A stretch of DNA of 64,000 nt. Source: CAKSFT01 sp045544615. Its GTDB lineage: Bacteria > Bacillota > Clostridia > UBA1381. The notes beneath the pieces are model-generated. The model made no database searches and was not told the origin of the DNA. It saw only the letters and a list, made by a program, of their open reading frames with translations. A program made the position numbers and the translations under genes. The DNA is taken from contig JAZPZI010000020.1 of assembly GCA_045544615.1 (NCBI GenBank), positions 1 to 64,000 of the forward strand. The letters run 5' to 3'. Shown in pieces: positions 42,861 through 51,752 of the stretch; position 1 is the first letter of the stretch, and each line of letters opens with the position of its first letter.

Positions 42861-44093
42861 ATGGCCATACCACAACCGGCAAAATATATTGTAGAATTTG
42901 AAAAATTAGGATTTGGAATGTTTGTTCACTGGGGACTCTATTCACAACTCGGTCAGGGCGAGTGGACCTATAAGCTCCATAATCGTGATATGGCGGAGTA
43001 TAAAAAATTAAAGGACACCTTTACGGCAGAGAATTTTGATGCCGAAAAATTAGTCCTTACCGCAAAAAACGCAGGTTGTAAATATATTAACCTGACAACC
43101 CGTCACCACGAGGGTTTTTCGCTCTATGATACATGTGGCTTAAACGATTTTGATGCACCGCACAGTCCTGCCGGCAGAGACCTTATAAAAGAGTTTGTTG
43201 ATGCCTGTAACAAGCACGGAATCGTACCGTTTTTCTATCACACAACACTCGACTGGTATAACCCCGACTTTAACGATAATTTTGACAAGTACCTCGAATA
43301 TTTGAGAAAAAGCGTAGAAATCCTATGCACAAACTATGGAAAAATCGGCGGATTGTGGTTTGACGGAAACTGGAGCAAGCCGGATGCTGACTGGAAAGAA
43401 GACGAGTTATATAACACAATCAGAAAGCATCAACCCGAAGCTATTATCGTAAATAATACAGGCCTCAAAGCAAGAGGTCAGGCAGGTCGTGCAGAGATTG
43501 ATTCGGTTACCTTTGAACAAGGCAGACCGACACCAATGAACCGTGAGGGAATGTCAAAATACCTCGCAGCCGAAATGTGCTTAACGGTTAACAACCATTG
43601 GGGCATCGGCAACTTCGACCTCGATTACAAATCACCAAAAGAACTGATCGAAACCCTTTGTCACTGCAGACGGGTAGGTGCGAATTTGCTTTTGAATATC
43701 GGGCCCGAGGCACAAGGCGGAATCGATCCGTATCAGGCAGAGCTTTTCAAGCTGATCGGCAGATGGATGGAACTCTACAGCGAAGCCATCTATAACGGAA
43801 AACCGTATCCTGCATACGGGCTTGGCAAGAACTTCATTTTAAAGGGCGATAATGAGCTCTATCTGTTCTTCCACGATCTTGGTTTGAACGGCAACAAAAA
43901 TGTAACCGCAACCAGCAACTACTATGGTGCATATGCCTTCAACAGGGTGGCTGACAAGGTAAAATCAATCGAATGGATGGATAACGGCGAAAGCCTCAAC
44001 TTTACGCAAAAAGACGAAATGCTTACCGTTGAGGCGACAGGTTATTCGTACGGCTTCTTCTCGTGTGTGAGAGTTGCCCGTGCAAAAATCTGA
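42861..44093 (+). CDS. Alpha-L-fucosidase, glycoside hydrolase family 29
   Basis: 410 residues. The GH29 barrel starts FGMFVHWGLYSQLGQGEW and includes NLTTRHHEGFSLYDT and GGLWFDGNW, whose Asp fits the nucleophile position. The acid/base residue is poorly conserved in this family. A short C-terminal beta domain follows. No signal peptide, so it acts in the cytoplasm on imported fucosylated oligosaccharides, possibly mucin-derived. No transporter adjoins it. It has its own promoter. Confidence 0.9.
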   Translation: MAIPQPAKYIVEFEKLGFGMFVHWGLYSQLGQGEWTYKLHNRDMAEYKKLKDTFTAENFDAEKLVLTAKNAGCKYINLTTRHHEGFSLYDTCGLNDFDAPHSPAGRDLIKEFVDACNKHGIVPFFYHTTLDWYNPDFNDNFDKYLEYLRKSVEILCTNYGKIGGLWFDGNWSKPDADWKEDELYNTIRKHQPEAIIVNNTGLKARGQAGRAEIDSVTFEQGRPTPMNREGMSKYLAAEMCLTVNNHWGIGNFDLDYKSPKELIETLCHCRRVGANLLLNIGPEAQGGIDPYQAELFKLIGRWMELYSEAIYNGKPYPAYGLGKNFILKGDNELYLFFHDLGLNGNKNVTATSNYYGAYAFNRVADKVKSIEWMDNGESLNFTQKDEMLTVEATGYSYGFFSCVRVARAKI

Positions 44094-44129
44094 AATATTT
44101 AAATAATTATTATATAAGGAGTGACTATT

Positions 44130-44516
44130 ATGGCAGATTTTGTTGATACTTTAAAAAAGGGCGCAGAAAAAACTATCGATGTAGCTGAAACAGTTACCAA
44201 AGCGGCAATCAAAAAGACCACCGAATCGGTAAATGCAATGAAGCTGAACTTCTCAATCAAGGAAGCGAACGACAACATCAATAAGCTTTATCGTGAGCTT
44301 GGCGAAATGCTTTTTGAAGAATTTGACCAGGGCTCGGAATTTGGCGGTGAGTATAAGGAAAAGTGTGAAAAAATCGTATCACTAAAGGACAGCATCGCTG
44401 AATTAAAGGTGCAGCTTGCCGAGCTCAAAAATCAGAAAATCTGTCCGTCATGCGGAGCACATTCCGATAAAGACTCACAGTTTTGTTCAAGCTGCGGCAA
44501 CAATATGGAAGACTGA
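44130..44516 (+). CDS. Helical protein with C-terminal zinc ribbon
   Basis: 128 residues from ATG 44130 (AAGGAG at 44117). An amphipathic helical N-terminus (VDTLKKGAEKTIDVAETVTK) and a central coiled coil are followed by a C-x2-C...C-x2-C ribbon (CPSCGAHSDKDSQFCSSCG). Such zinc-ribbon proteins are common in Clostridia without a settled role. It could be cotranscribed with the fucosidase (36-bp gap). Confidence 0.75.
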   Translation: MADFVDTLKKGAEKTIDVAETVTKAAIKKTTESVNAMKLNFSIKEANDNINKLYRELGEMLFEEFDQGSEFGGEYKEKCEKIVSLKDSIAELKVQLAELKNQKICPSCGAHSDKDSQFCSSCGNNMED

Positions 44517-44529
44517 TTTTCAAGCTTGG

Positions 44530-44566
44530 GAGTGTTTAAAAAGTCCATTGACGTTTTTGAACACTC
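44530..44566. terminator. Hairpin after the zinc-ribbon gene
   Basis: GAGTGTT pairs with AACACTC, with partly complementary A-run and T-run inside. A likely transcript end; TTTTT follows at about 44574. Confidence 0.5.
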
Positions 44567-44578
44567 TCAGACCTTTTT

Positions 44579-44730
44579 AGGGGATAGGAAAAAGCTTTGG
44601 AATCAACAAACCGCGCCAAAGCTATAGCTTTGGGTTACCCGACGGCGTACAAAGGTACGCCGAGTGGCGAAGTTTGTTGATAGCAAGAAAAATCAATTTT
44701 TCTTGCGTTCCGCAAACTTTAACATCCCCT
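44579..44730. repeat. Multi-arm palindromic element, about 150 bp
   Basis: The outer stem AGGGGAT/ATCCCCT (44579-44585, 44724-44730) and the inner stem ATCAACAAAC/GTTTGTTGAT (44602-44611, 44672-44681) enclose three hairpins. These are the perfect palindrome CCAAAGCTATAGCTTTGG (44616-44633), CGGCGTAC-AAAG-GTACGCCG (44643-44662), and GCAAGAAAAA-TCAA-TTTTTCTTGC (44683-44706). It fills the gap before the exonuclease gene. No protein-coding content. A structured RNA or a miniature mobile element are the main readings. Confidence 0.75.
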
Positions 44731-44762
44731 TGATTTTTTACATTAGAGAGGGCTAAAATCCA

Positions 44763-45374
44763 ATGGACTTTGTAGCAATAGATTTCGAGACGGCCACATC
44801 AAACCCACAAAGCATCTGCAGTATGGGAATATGTGTTGTAAAAGATAACCGAGTCACAGAAACACTCGAACTTCTGATAAAACCTCAACCGTTCGAATTC
44901 AACGAGTATAACATACGAATACACGGCATAACACCCGAGATGGTGTTCTGCAAACCCTGCTTTTCGGCATACTGGGAGCAGATAAAGCCGTACATAGAAG
45001 GCAACCTCATCGTTGCACATAACGCTTCATTCGACATCACGGCACTAAAGCGTGCACTGAACTATTCTGGGATAGAATACCCCGAATTTTCCACTCTTTG
45101 CACCGTTCAGCTCTCGAGAAAAGCATACCCCGACCTTCCGGGGCACAAGCTAAACGAGCTTGCCGAGGCATTCAACATTACATTCTCTCACCACAACGCC
45201 GAAGAGGATGCCTATGCCTGTGCAAAGGTGTTATTGCAGATTATAGATGACTTTAAGATAGAAAAGCCCGAAGACTTCGAAGCCGTCTTTGGCATTGCAC
45301 CCGGTGCTGTCTATCCCGGCTGTGATGATGAAAAGAAAGAAAAATCCAAGAAAAAGAAAAGGAGATGCTCGTAA
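44763..45374 (+). CDS. DEDDh 3'-5' exonuclease (DNA polymerase III epsilon-like)
   Basis: 203 residues. ExoI FVAIDFETAT, ExoII AHNASFDITAL and ExoIII HHNAEEDAYA with the catalytic His. The C-terminal ~25 residues are Lys-rich (KKEKSKKKKRR). The stand-alone exonuclease probably acts in DNA or RNA repair trimming. The downstream gene starts 1 bp after its stop. Confidence 0.88.
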   Translation: MDFVAIDFETATSNPQSICSMGICVVKDNRVTETLELLIKPQPFEFNEYNIRIHGITPEMVFCKPCFSAYWEQIKPYIEGNLIVAHNASFDITALKRALNYSGIEYPEFSTLCTVQLSRKAYPDLPGHKLNELAEAFNITFSHHNAEEDAYACAKVLLQIIDDFKIEKPEDFEAVFGIAPGAVYPGCDDEKKEKSKKKKRRCS

Positions 45375-45375
45375 T

Positions 45376-46197
45376 ATGCGTGTTGTAGCATTTGTCGGTG
45401 CAAGCGGTACCGGAAAAAGCTTTCGTGCCATCACTATAGCCAAGCAAAACGGCATTGAGGCGATAATCGACGACGGCCTGTTGATTGCGGAAAACACCGT
45501 AATTGCAGGCATTTCAGCAAAAAGCGAGCCTACCCGTATCGCATCAATAAGAAGAGCTATCTTTACCGATGCATCGCACAGAGCGGCAGTAAAGTCAGCA
45601 ATAGAAAAGCACGAAATCAGCTCGATTATGATTCTCGGCACATCGGTTGCCATGACCGAGCGAATTGCATCGGCACTCGATTTGCCCGAAATCTCAAAGA
45701 CTATATTTATAGAAGATGTTGCAACTCCCGAAGAAATTGCACTTGCTTTAGAAGTCCGAAGCACACAAGGTCAACACGTAATCCCCGTCCCGACCTTCCG
45801 CATAAAGAAATATTTTTCGGGATATTTCCTGCATCCGCTTCGGTTTTTCCAGAAAAACCTCAGCGAAAAGACAATCTATGACGAGGACGAAAAATCGATT
45901 GTACGTCCTACCTTCAGCTATATGGGACAGTATACAATCTCGGATAGTGTCCTGATCAAAATGGCAATCCACGAGGCAAGCAAGGTTGAGCATGTTGTGA
46001 AGGTGCTAAGGATAAACACAAGAACCACACCGCACGGTGCGCACATTGATATGACTGTTGCGGTAGATTTCGGTATCCCAATCCCGCCAATCTGCCGAAA
46101 AATCCAGAAGCAGGTTTCGGAAAACCTGCAGGAATACACCTCGATAAACATCGGCAAGGTGAATATTTTAGTAAAAACGGTAGTAAAAAACCCTTAA
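45376..46197 (+). CDS. P-loop ATPase fused to an Asp23/Gls24 domain
   Basis: 273 residues from ATG 45376; the frame open from 45289 overlaps the upstream gene. An N-terminal nucleotide-binding domain has Walker A VGASGTGKS at about residue 7 and a strand/helix pattern to about residue 150. The last ~90 residues (ISDSVLIKMAIHEASKVEHV, GAHIDMTVAVDFGIPIP) are an Asp23-type alkaline-shock domain, here attached to an ATPase instead of standing alone. Function unknown; the fusion implies ATP-dependent control of an Asp23-type surface or division scaffold. Confidence 0.78.
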   Translation: MRVVAFVGASGTGKSFRAITIAKQNGIEAIIDDGLLIAENTVIAGISAKSEPTRIASIRRAIFTDASHRAAVKSAIEKHEISSIMILGTSVAMTERIASALDLPEISKTIFIEDVATPEEIALALEVRSTQGQHVIPVPTFRIKKYFSGYFLHPLRFFQKNLSEKTIYDEDEKSIVRPTFSYMGQYTISDSVLIKMAIHEASKVEHVVKVLRINTRTTPHGAHIDMTVAVDFGIPIPPICRKIQKQVSENLQEYTSINIGKVNILVKTVVKNP

Positions 46198-46296
46198 TGA
46201 TATTTGGTATATTGGTCATACTTTTGGATTTCGAAAAAGGCGTTCTACCGCAAGCAAACTCTAAAACCCTATTTTGAAACACACACTTGAACATTA

Positions 46297-46330
46297 AAAA
46301 GCGAGAAAACCATAAGGTTTTCCCGCTTTT
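46297..46330. terminator. Bidirectional terminator between the Asp23 fusion and yebC
   Basis: AAAAGCG-A-GAAAACC pairs with GGTTTTC-C-CGCTTTT around ATAA. Confidence 0.85.
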
Positions 46331-46344
46331 ATTTTTTATCTGAC

Positions 46345-47079
46345 TTATTCCATGTCTTCCGGCATATCCCAGTTATGATATACATTCTGAACATCGTCGT
46401 TATCTTCCATGTTCTCGAGCATTCTTGACATCTGCTGGATCTGCTTTTCATCGGTCAGGGTAACCATAGTCTGCGGTACCATGCTGATTTCGGCAGAAGC
46501 CAATGTGTAGCTTGCCTCCAAAGCATCACGAACAATATGGAAGTCTTCAGGTGTTGTTGTGATTTCGTAGTAATCATCACTTACTTCGATATCCTCTGCA
46601 CCTGCATCGAGTGCCGCCATAGTAATTTCGTCCTCGTCGATTTCGTCGTTTTCGATTACAATAACACCCTTTTTGTCGAACATAAATCCTACACAGCCAG
46701 TCTGTCCCATATTGCCTCCGAACTTGTCGAAGTAATGACGAACATCCGCTGCGGTACGGTTTCTGTTGTCGGTCAGAGTCTCAACAATAACTGCAACACC
46801 GTTCGGGCCGTAGCCTTCGTATGTGATGTTTTCGTAGTTGTCGCCCTCTGTGCTACCTGCCGCCTTTTTAATTGTACGGCTTATATTATCATTCGGCATA
46901 TTTGCCGCTCTTCCCTTTGCAATCGCATCCTTAAGACTTGAGTTGTTATCAGGGTCAGGGCCGCCTGCCTTAACTGCAACGATAATTTCTCTTGCTATCT
47001 TTGTAAAAATCTTTGCTCTCTGAGCATCATTGGCACCCTTTTTTCTTTTAATGGTGCTCCATTTTGAATGTCCTGACAT
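46345..47079 (-). CDS. yebC: YebC/PmpR-family regulator
   Basis: 244 residues starting SGHSKWSTIKRKKGANDAQR, the family hallmark, with ARAANMPNDNISRTIKKA and YEGYGPNGVAVIVE. Described as a DNA-binding regulator, and more recently linked in some bacteria to relief of ribosome stalling. The gene follows jag by 13 bp and may be in the same transcript. Confidence 0.95.
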   Translation of the reverse strand: MSGHSKWSTIKRKKGANDAQRAKIFTKIAREIIVAVKAGGPDPDNNSSLKDAIAKGRAANMPNDNISRTIKKAAGSTEGDNYENITYEGYGPNGVAVIVETLTDNRNRTAADVRHYFDKFGGNMGQTGCVGFMFDKKGVIVIENDEIDEDEITMAALDAGAEDIEVSDDYYEITTTPEDFHIVRDALEASYTLASAEISMVPQTMVTLTDEKQIQQMSRMLENMEDNDDVQNVYHNWDMPEDME

Positions 47080-47092
47080 TCTGTTCTCTCCC

Positions 47093-47815
47093 TTAATCTA
47101 AAATTTCTTCTGATTCTTCTGCCTGAATGTAGCTCTCAAAATCCGAGTGCTTTATAGCGGGCTTTTTAGGATAGTGTCTTGTTGTGTGCTTTGGCTCGAT
47201 TACAACCTTTCTGTATGGGTCTTCACCAACAGATCTTGTTGTAACATCTTCGTTTGCCTGAAGGTTTGAGTGAATGATTCTTCTCTCATACGGATTCATT
47301 GGCTCCAAAGTATGTCTTTTGCCTGTTCTTGCAACCTTTGCAGCAAGACGGTTTGACAGAGCAACAAGCGCATTGTAACGCTTTTCTCTGTAATTTTCAG
47401 CATCAATAATAACCTTGATGTATCTTTCAGATTCCTTGTTCACAACCAAAGATGTAAGATACTGCAAGCTATCTAATGTATCGCCTCTTTTTCCAATTAT
47501 GATACCGAGGTTTTCACCCTCAAGCTCGATGTTGATATCGCCTTCATCATTCATTTCAGCAGTGATTTCAACATCCAACTGCATATTTTCCAATACACCC
47601 TTCAAAAAGAGCTTTGCAATAGAAACTTCAGGGTCGGTAAGTTCTGCAACAACAGTTGCCTCCTTTGAACCGAGTCCCAAAAATCCCTTTGAACCCTCTT
47701 CTGTAACTTCAAATCTAACTTCGTCTTCGCCTACTCCAAGCTCTGCTAATGCCAAAGCTTTAGCTTCCTCAACGCTTTTTGCCTTTTTTTCTATTTTTCT
47801 CAGGAACTTTAACAA
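47093..47815 (-). CDS. jag: KhpB/Jag RNA-binding protein
   Basis: About 240 residues. Jag-N (SVEEAKALALAELGV), a KH domain with GKRGDTLDSLQYL and an R3H domain (EPMNPYERRIIHSNLQ). The start is most likely TTG 47815, 9 bp after AAGGAGG; the in-frame ATG 47824 abuts the ribosome binding site. It overlaps the end of yidC by 47 bp. It partners KhpA (20805) in Firmicutes. Confidence 0.93.
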   Translation of the reverse strand: MLKFLRKIEKKAKSVEEAKALALAELGVGEDEVRFEVTEEGSKGFLGLGSKEATVVAELTDPEVSIAKLFLKGVLENMQLDVEITAEMNDEGDINIELEGENLGIIIGKRGDTLDSLQYLTSLVVNKESERYIKVIIDAENYREKRYNALVALSNRLAAKVARTGKRHTLEPMNPYERRIIHSNLQANEDVTTRSVGEDPYRKVVIEPKHTTRHYPKKPAIKHSDFESYIQAEESEEILD

Positions 47816-48695
47816 CGAAATCATCCTCCTTTTCCTTGAAATAAACATTCATAAATACCTGCTGTGCCAACTGGAATACATTAGCTGCAATCCAGTAGAT
47901 GCCCAATCCGCCCGGAAGTGTAAATGCAAAGAATCCGGTGAGAAGCGGCATCATTGTGTTCATACTCTTTGACATCTGCTGTGCAGAATCGTTACCCTGC
48001 GGTTGTGTAGCTGTCTTCTGGTTATGCCAGAGCGAGAGCCATGTTGTAAACATTGCAAGAATCGGTATCAACAAGAGTGCGATTGTTGCAATATCCGAAA
48101 AATTACCCTTCAAAAGTGGGCTCAATGCCACGCTTGGATTCTTTGAAAGATCGAGTCCGAAAAAGTCGAAGTTGAATGACCACTCGGCAATTCCAAGTCT
48201 TTCACACCATGTTGCAAGCTGAATCTGCCCGTTTTTGATAACCTGGTCTACGGTCATTGCGATATTTTCACCCTGTGCCTTTAAAGTATCGATGATTGTA
48301 CCCACCTTATCGATGTTCGCCTGCTGGGTAAAGTCGATTCCCATAAGGTACTTAAGCGGTGACTGAATAACACGGTATAACCCGATAAGAATCGGGAACT
48401 GAATAAGCATTGGAAGGCATCCGCCCATCATGCTTACATTGTTTTCCTTGTAGAGTTTCATGGTTTCCATCTGGAGCTTTTCTTTGTCATTTGCATACTT
48501 TCTCTGCAGCTCCATCAAAACCGGCTGTAGCTTTTGTTGCTTTCTCATAGCCTTTTGAGATTTGATATTGAGTGGCAACAAAATCAGCTTTACGATAATT
48601 GTAAAGATTATAATTGCCCATCCGTAGTTCTGGACAAGATTGTAAATCTGCTCGATAATGAACCCAAGCGGACGGTAAATCAAATATTCAAACAT
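47769..48695 (-). CDS. yidC: Membrane protein insertase YidC (SpoIIIJ type)
   Basis: 308 residues, short Gram-positive form. The membrane helices of the Oxa1 fold include WAIIIFTIIVKLILLPL, then MGGCLPMLIQFPILIGLYRV and PGGLGIYWIAANVFQ, with a Lys-rich cytoplasmic tail. It inserts membrane proteins and in spore formers supports sigma-G activation. It has no lipobox signal sequence at the start. Confidence 0.95.
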   Translation of the reverse strand: MFEYLIYRPLGFIIEQIYNLVQNYGWAIIIFTIIVKLILLPLNIKSQKAMRKQQKLQPVLMELQRKYANDKEKLQMETMKLYKENNVSMMGGCLPMLIQFPILIGLYRVIQSPLKYLMGIDFTQQANIDKVGTIIDTLKAQGENIAMTVDQVIKNGQIQLATWCERLGIAEWSFNFDFFGLDLSKNPSVALSPLLKGNFSDIATIALLLIPILAMFTTWLSLWHNQKTATQPQGNDSAQQMSKSMNTMMPLLTGFFAFTLPGGLGIYWIAANVFQLAQQVFMNVYFKEKEDDFVVKVPEKNRKKGKKR

Positions 48696-48719
48696 TCTGC
48701 TATCCTTTCTCTTCTGAAT

Positions 48720-48932
48720 TTATTTGAGCGGATCATATCCGCCCTTGCAAAACGGCTGGCACCGCATAATCCGCCATGCCGCCTTTCCCGTACCCTTGAT
48801 AACTCCGTACTTTTCCAAAGCCTCTATTGCATACTCCGAGCATGATGGATAAAATCTGCAACAGGGAGTTCCTTTTAAGGGGGAAATATTCTTTTGGTAA
48901 AATCTTACTGTCTTAATCAGTATTTTTTTCAT
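48720..48932 (-). CDS. yidD: Membrane protein insertion efficiency factor YidD
   Basis: 70 residues: RFYQKNISPLKGTPCCRFYP, then CSEYAIEALEKYG and RCQPFCKGGYDP, the full YidD signature. Sits between rnpA and yidC as usual. Confidence 0.95.
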   Translation of the reverse strand: MKKILIKTVRFYQKNISPLKGTPCCRFYPSCSEYAIEALEKYGVIKGTGKAAWRIMRCQPFCKGGYDPLK

Positions 48933-48970
48933 ATTCTACCCTCATTTATACTGTGTTTTGGCGGTTTTTC

Positions 48971-49303
48971 CTAAAATACCGAGAGTTTTTTCATGGCATA
49001 CTCCATATCGGAAAGTATGTGCGAAAGCTTTTTGCCAACCGCCGCACTCCTTACCACAACCACAAAATCATAGCCCTTTGGAATCTGTGTTTCAGCCAAC
49101 CTGAAGCTTTCACGCACCAGGCGCTTTGCGCGGTTCCTTGCAACAGCCTTCCCTACGCTTTTTCCCACAGTTATTCCGAGTCGGTTTTCGTTTTTGCGGT
49201 TTTTCATGCAGTATAGAACTATATTTTTGCAAACACAGCTCTTTCCCCGGTAATAAAGCCTTCTGAAATCCTTATTAAGCTTTAAAGTTTTCGTATCTTT
49301 CAT
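48971..49303 (-). CDS. rnpA: Ribonuclease P protein component
   Basis: 110 residues from ATG 49303 (GGGGCGG upstream). LNKDFRRLYYRGKS at the N-terminus and the RNR motif KAVARNRAKRLVRESFR. It assists RNase P RNA in tRNA 5' processing. Confidence 0.95.
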   Translation of the reverse strand: MKDTKTLKLNKDFRRLYYRGKSCVCKNIVLYCMKNRKNENRLGITVGKSVGKAVARNRAKRLVRESFRLAETQIPKGYDFVVVVRSAAVGKKLSHILSDMEYAMKKLSVF

Positions 49304-49393
49304 CTTACCGCCCCAAAAAATATGTAACACCTATAAATGTAAAAAAGGCAAAAAGCATAAGGCATATCCGCCTAATTACTTCTCGCCTCAATG

Positions 49394-49528
49394 TTATGCT
49401 GACAGCTTCTTTCTGCCCTTTCTTCTTCTGTTTGCTAAAACTTTTCTACCCGAAGCAGTGCTCATTCTCTTTCTGAATCCATGCTCTTTCTTTCTCTGAC
49501 GCTTCTTTGGCTGGTATGTTCTTAACAT
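49394..49528 (-). CDS. rpmH: Ribosomal protein L34
   Basis: 44 residues, starting MLRTYQPKKRQRKKEHGFR and ending GRKKLSA; ATG 49528 with GGAGG upstream. It heads the rpmH-rnpA-yidD-yidC-jag operon. In most Firmicutes dnaA lies divergently next door; here the neighbour is hslO. Confidence 0.97.
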   Translation of the reverse strand: MLRTYQPKKRQRKKEHGFRKRMSTASGRKVLANRRRKGRKKLSA

Positions 49529-49590
49529 GACTGCACCTCCTTAAACCAAAAATATCTGTTCGCTAATTTAAAAAATTAGACATCGCTCAT

Positions 49591-49619
49591 ATTATACTCG
49601 CTTTTATCCCGTTTGTCAA
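49591..49619 (-). promoter_or_regulatory. Perfect-consensus promoter of rpmH
   Basis: Reverse strand TTGACA (49619-49614), 17 bp, TATAAT (49596-49591). Confidence 0.85.
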
Positions 49620-49650
49620 GCATTTATTTCTAATTTTTTGCTTATTTTTT

Positions 49651-49671
49651 AAAAATGGAGATTTATTCTCC
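49651..49671 (-). terminator. Weak terminator of hslO
   Basis: GGAGA-TTTAT-TCTCC, followed on the reverse strand by ATTTTT. Confidence 0.5.
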
Positions 49672-50550
49672 TTATTTTGCCTCCGCCAAAAGCTGTTCGA
49701 GCTCACCTTTATTGAATGTATAGCTATTGTCACAAAACTGGCAGGTAAGCTCCGCCTCGCCCTGCTCATCAATCAAAGCCTTGAGTTCATCCTTGCCGAT
49801 TGCAATCAGAGCTTTTTCCATTCTCTCCTTTGAGCATTTGCACTCATACTTCGGCTCAACCGCTTTGTTTTCCATAATCATATCAAACCCTTCGGTGATA
49901 TGGAAGAATATATCTTCAGCCGACATCCCCGAGCGAATCATTTCAGTAATCGGCTCTAATGTCTTCATGTGTTCTTCAAGTCTTTCTGCCATATCCTCGG
50001 TTGCCTCCGGCATAAGCTGAATCATAAATCCACCCGATGCTAAAACCGAATTGTCGGTATCTACTAAAACTCCGAGCGCAATAGCAGTCGGAATCTGCTC
50101 ACTTCTTGCAAAATAATAGGTCAGGTCCTCGGCAATTTCACCCGTAACAATCGGCACCTGCCCTGCATACGGTTCCTTCATACCAAGGTCTCTTATAACA
50201 TTTAAGTATCCCTTTCCTACCGCACCGCCGACATCAAGCTTTCCCTTTTCATTGAGTGGCAGGTCAACAAACGGATTAACAACATAACCTCGTACTCTCG
50301 ATGCACTGTCGGTCACTGCAACAATACTTCCCAAAGGTCCGTCGCCCTTGAACTGGATTGTTGTGGTATCGGTTTCGTTTTTGAGTCCTGCACCGATTAT
50401 GCTGGCTGCAGTAAGAGTTCTTCCCAATGCCGCAGTCGCAACAGGGTACGTGTTGTGAATTCTCTGTGCCTCATTTGCAAGATCGGTTGTAACCGCAACA
50501 AAAACTCTTATTGCACCGTCTATGCTGTTTCCTCTTAAAAGTGTATCCAT
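49672..50550 (-). CDS. hslO: Redox-regulated chaperone Hsp33
   Basis: 292 residues. The N-terminal HSP33 domain (TVAATALGRTLTAA-type region, FKGDGPLGSIVAV) and a C-terminal zinc switch with C-x-C (ECKCSKER) and C-x2-C (CQFCDNSY). Under oxidative stress the cysteines form disulfides and the chaperone is activated. Confidence 0.95.
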   Translation of the reverse strand: MDTLLRGNSIDGAIRVFVAVTTDLANEAQRIHNTYPVATAALGRTLTAASIIGAGLKNETDTTTIQFKGDGPLGSIVAVTDSASRVRGYVVNPFVDLPLNEKGKLDVGGAVGKGYLNVIRDLGMKEPYAGQVPIVTGEIAEDLTYYFARSEQIPTAIALGVLVDTDNSVLASGGFMIQLMPEATEDMAERLEEHMKTLEPITEMIRSGMSAEDIFFHITEGFDMIMENKAVEPKYECKCSKERMEKALIAIGKDELKALIDEQGEAELTCQFCDNSYTFNKGELEQLLAEAK

Positions 50551-50576
50551 AAAAACTCTGTAGTTCCTTTCAAATC

Positions 50577-51752
50577 TTATTTAATCTCTACATCAATAAC
50601 CGGTCTCTCGGCTGTCATTAAGCTCGATTTTGTAAACTTCACCTTTAGCGGTATGCTATGCTTTCCGGGCTCATATTCTCTGACATCGGCGGTCAGCACC
50701 ACATTTCCGGCAGATAACTCTTCTCCTGCTCCCGATACGGTAATGTCAATCTGTCCGCTTGCCTCAACCGTCTGACCGTCGTTTTTCTCAAACTTTACAG
50801 GTACAGTAAGAGTCTTGCTCTCCAGCGGAACTTCCTTTACCTTTACAGTTACAGTTTTATATTCACGTGGGATATACACACCTCTGTCAGCAACAAGCGA
50901 TACTGTATATTCCTTGCCTGCCGACTCGCTGTATTTGACAGTTGCGGTCACATTTGCCACCTCTGTTCCCTCTGCCACGCCTACATCAAGTTCCGAAAAA
51001 GTTGCATTCTCAACAATGTATGCCTTGTCATAACCACCATTCACTTCGAATGTCACCGGCGTTCTGAGCTTGTTGTAAACGGTGTTTATTACAGTTACCT
51101 TGTCAACATTTAAATTGACATTGTTTTTGAAATCAAGCTTTTTGAACTGCTCGTCCACCGCTACAATCGAGCCTGATGTCTCGGAGTCAACAAGCAAACC
51201 ATCAATATCAACAAATACTGCCGCATATTTCACCTTTGCAAGGTCGTTTGCAGTACCTCTGACCTCTGCCTTTTTAACAACCGGTGCCGACTCCACAATC
51301 TTTCCCGAATCCTCGGCAGAGCCCGACTGCACCGCAATTACGTCAATTTCTTTTCTTTGTATTTTCTCAACGGTAACCTTAACAGAAGTCGTTTTTCGCT
51401 CGGTGATATATACCGCATTTGTCGAAACATCGTAAGAAACCTTGATGTTATACTCACCAGGCTCTGCGATTTTTGACACATCAGCCATTGCATAGATATT
51501 ATCCATCGAGTTTATAACATCGCTTCTTTTTCCTCTGACACGAATGCTTGCCTTGCCAAGCTCGCCCTTATTCGAAACCACCAGGTCATTATTTTCAAGT
51601 ACAATTTCACCGCTTAGCTGAACAGGGATATCGTTTACTCTTGTCGAGAAGTTCGCATCCTCAACATTTATTATAATAACCCATACGATGAGCCCCAAAA
51701 CAGCTGCTGCAATCTTTGATACAAACTTTCTTTCCACATTCAGTTTTTTCAT
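50577..51752 (-). CDS. ybbR: YbbR-domain protein, CdaA partner (CdaR)
   Basis: 391 residues. An N-terminal membrane anchor (KIAAAVLGLIVWVIIINV) is followed by four extracellular YbbR-type beta repeats. It overlaps cdaA by 4 bp. In Firmicutes the pair controls cyclic-di-AMP synthesis. glmM, often third in the operon, is not present here. Confidence 0.92.
   Translation of the reverse strand: MKKLNVERKFVSKIAAAVLGLIVWVIIINVEDANFSTRVNDIPVQLSGEIVLENNDLVVSNKGELGKASIRVRGKRSDVINSMDNIYAMADVSKIAEPGEYNIKVSYDVSTNAVYITERKTTSVKVTVEKIQRKEIDVIAVQSGSAEDSGKIVESAPVVKKAEVRGTANDLAKVKYAAVFVDIDGLLVDSETSGSIVAVDEQFKKLDFKNNVNLNVDKVTVINTVYNKLRTPVTFEVNGGYDKAYIVENATFSELDVGVAEGTEVANVTATVKYSESAGKEYTVSLVADRGVYIPREYKTVTVKVKEVPLESKTLTVPVKFEKNDGQTVEASGQIDITVSGAGEELSAGNVVLTADVREYEPGKHSIPLKVKFTKSSLMTAERPVIDVEIK

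Noticed and set aside
49529..49671. Chromosomal origin next to rpmH
   Set aside because: No dnaA in the window and no cluster of DnaA boxes; the gap is explained by a promoter and a terminator.
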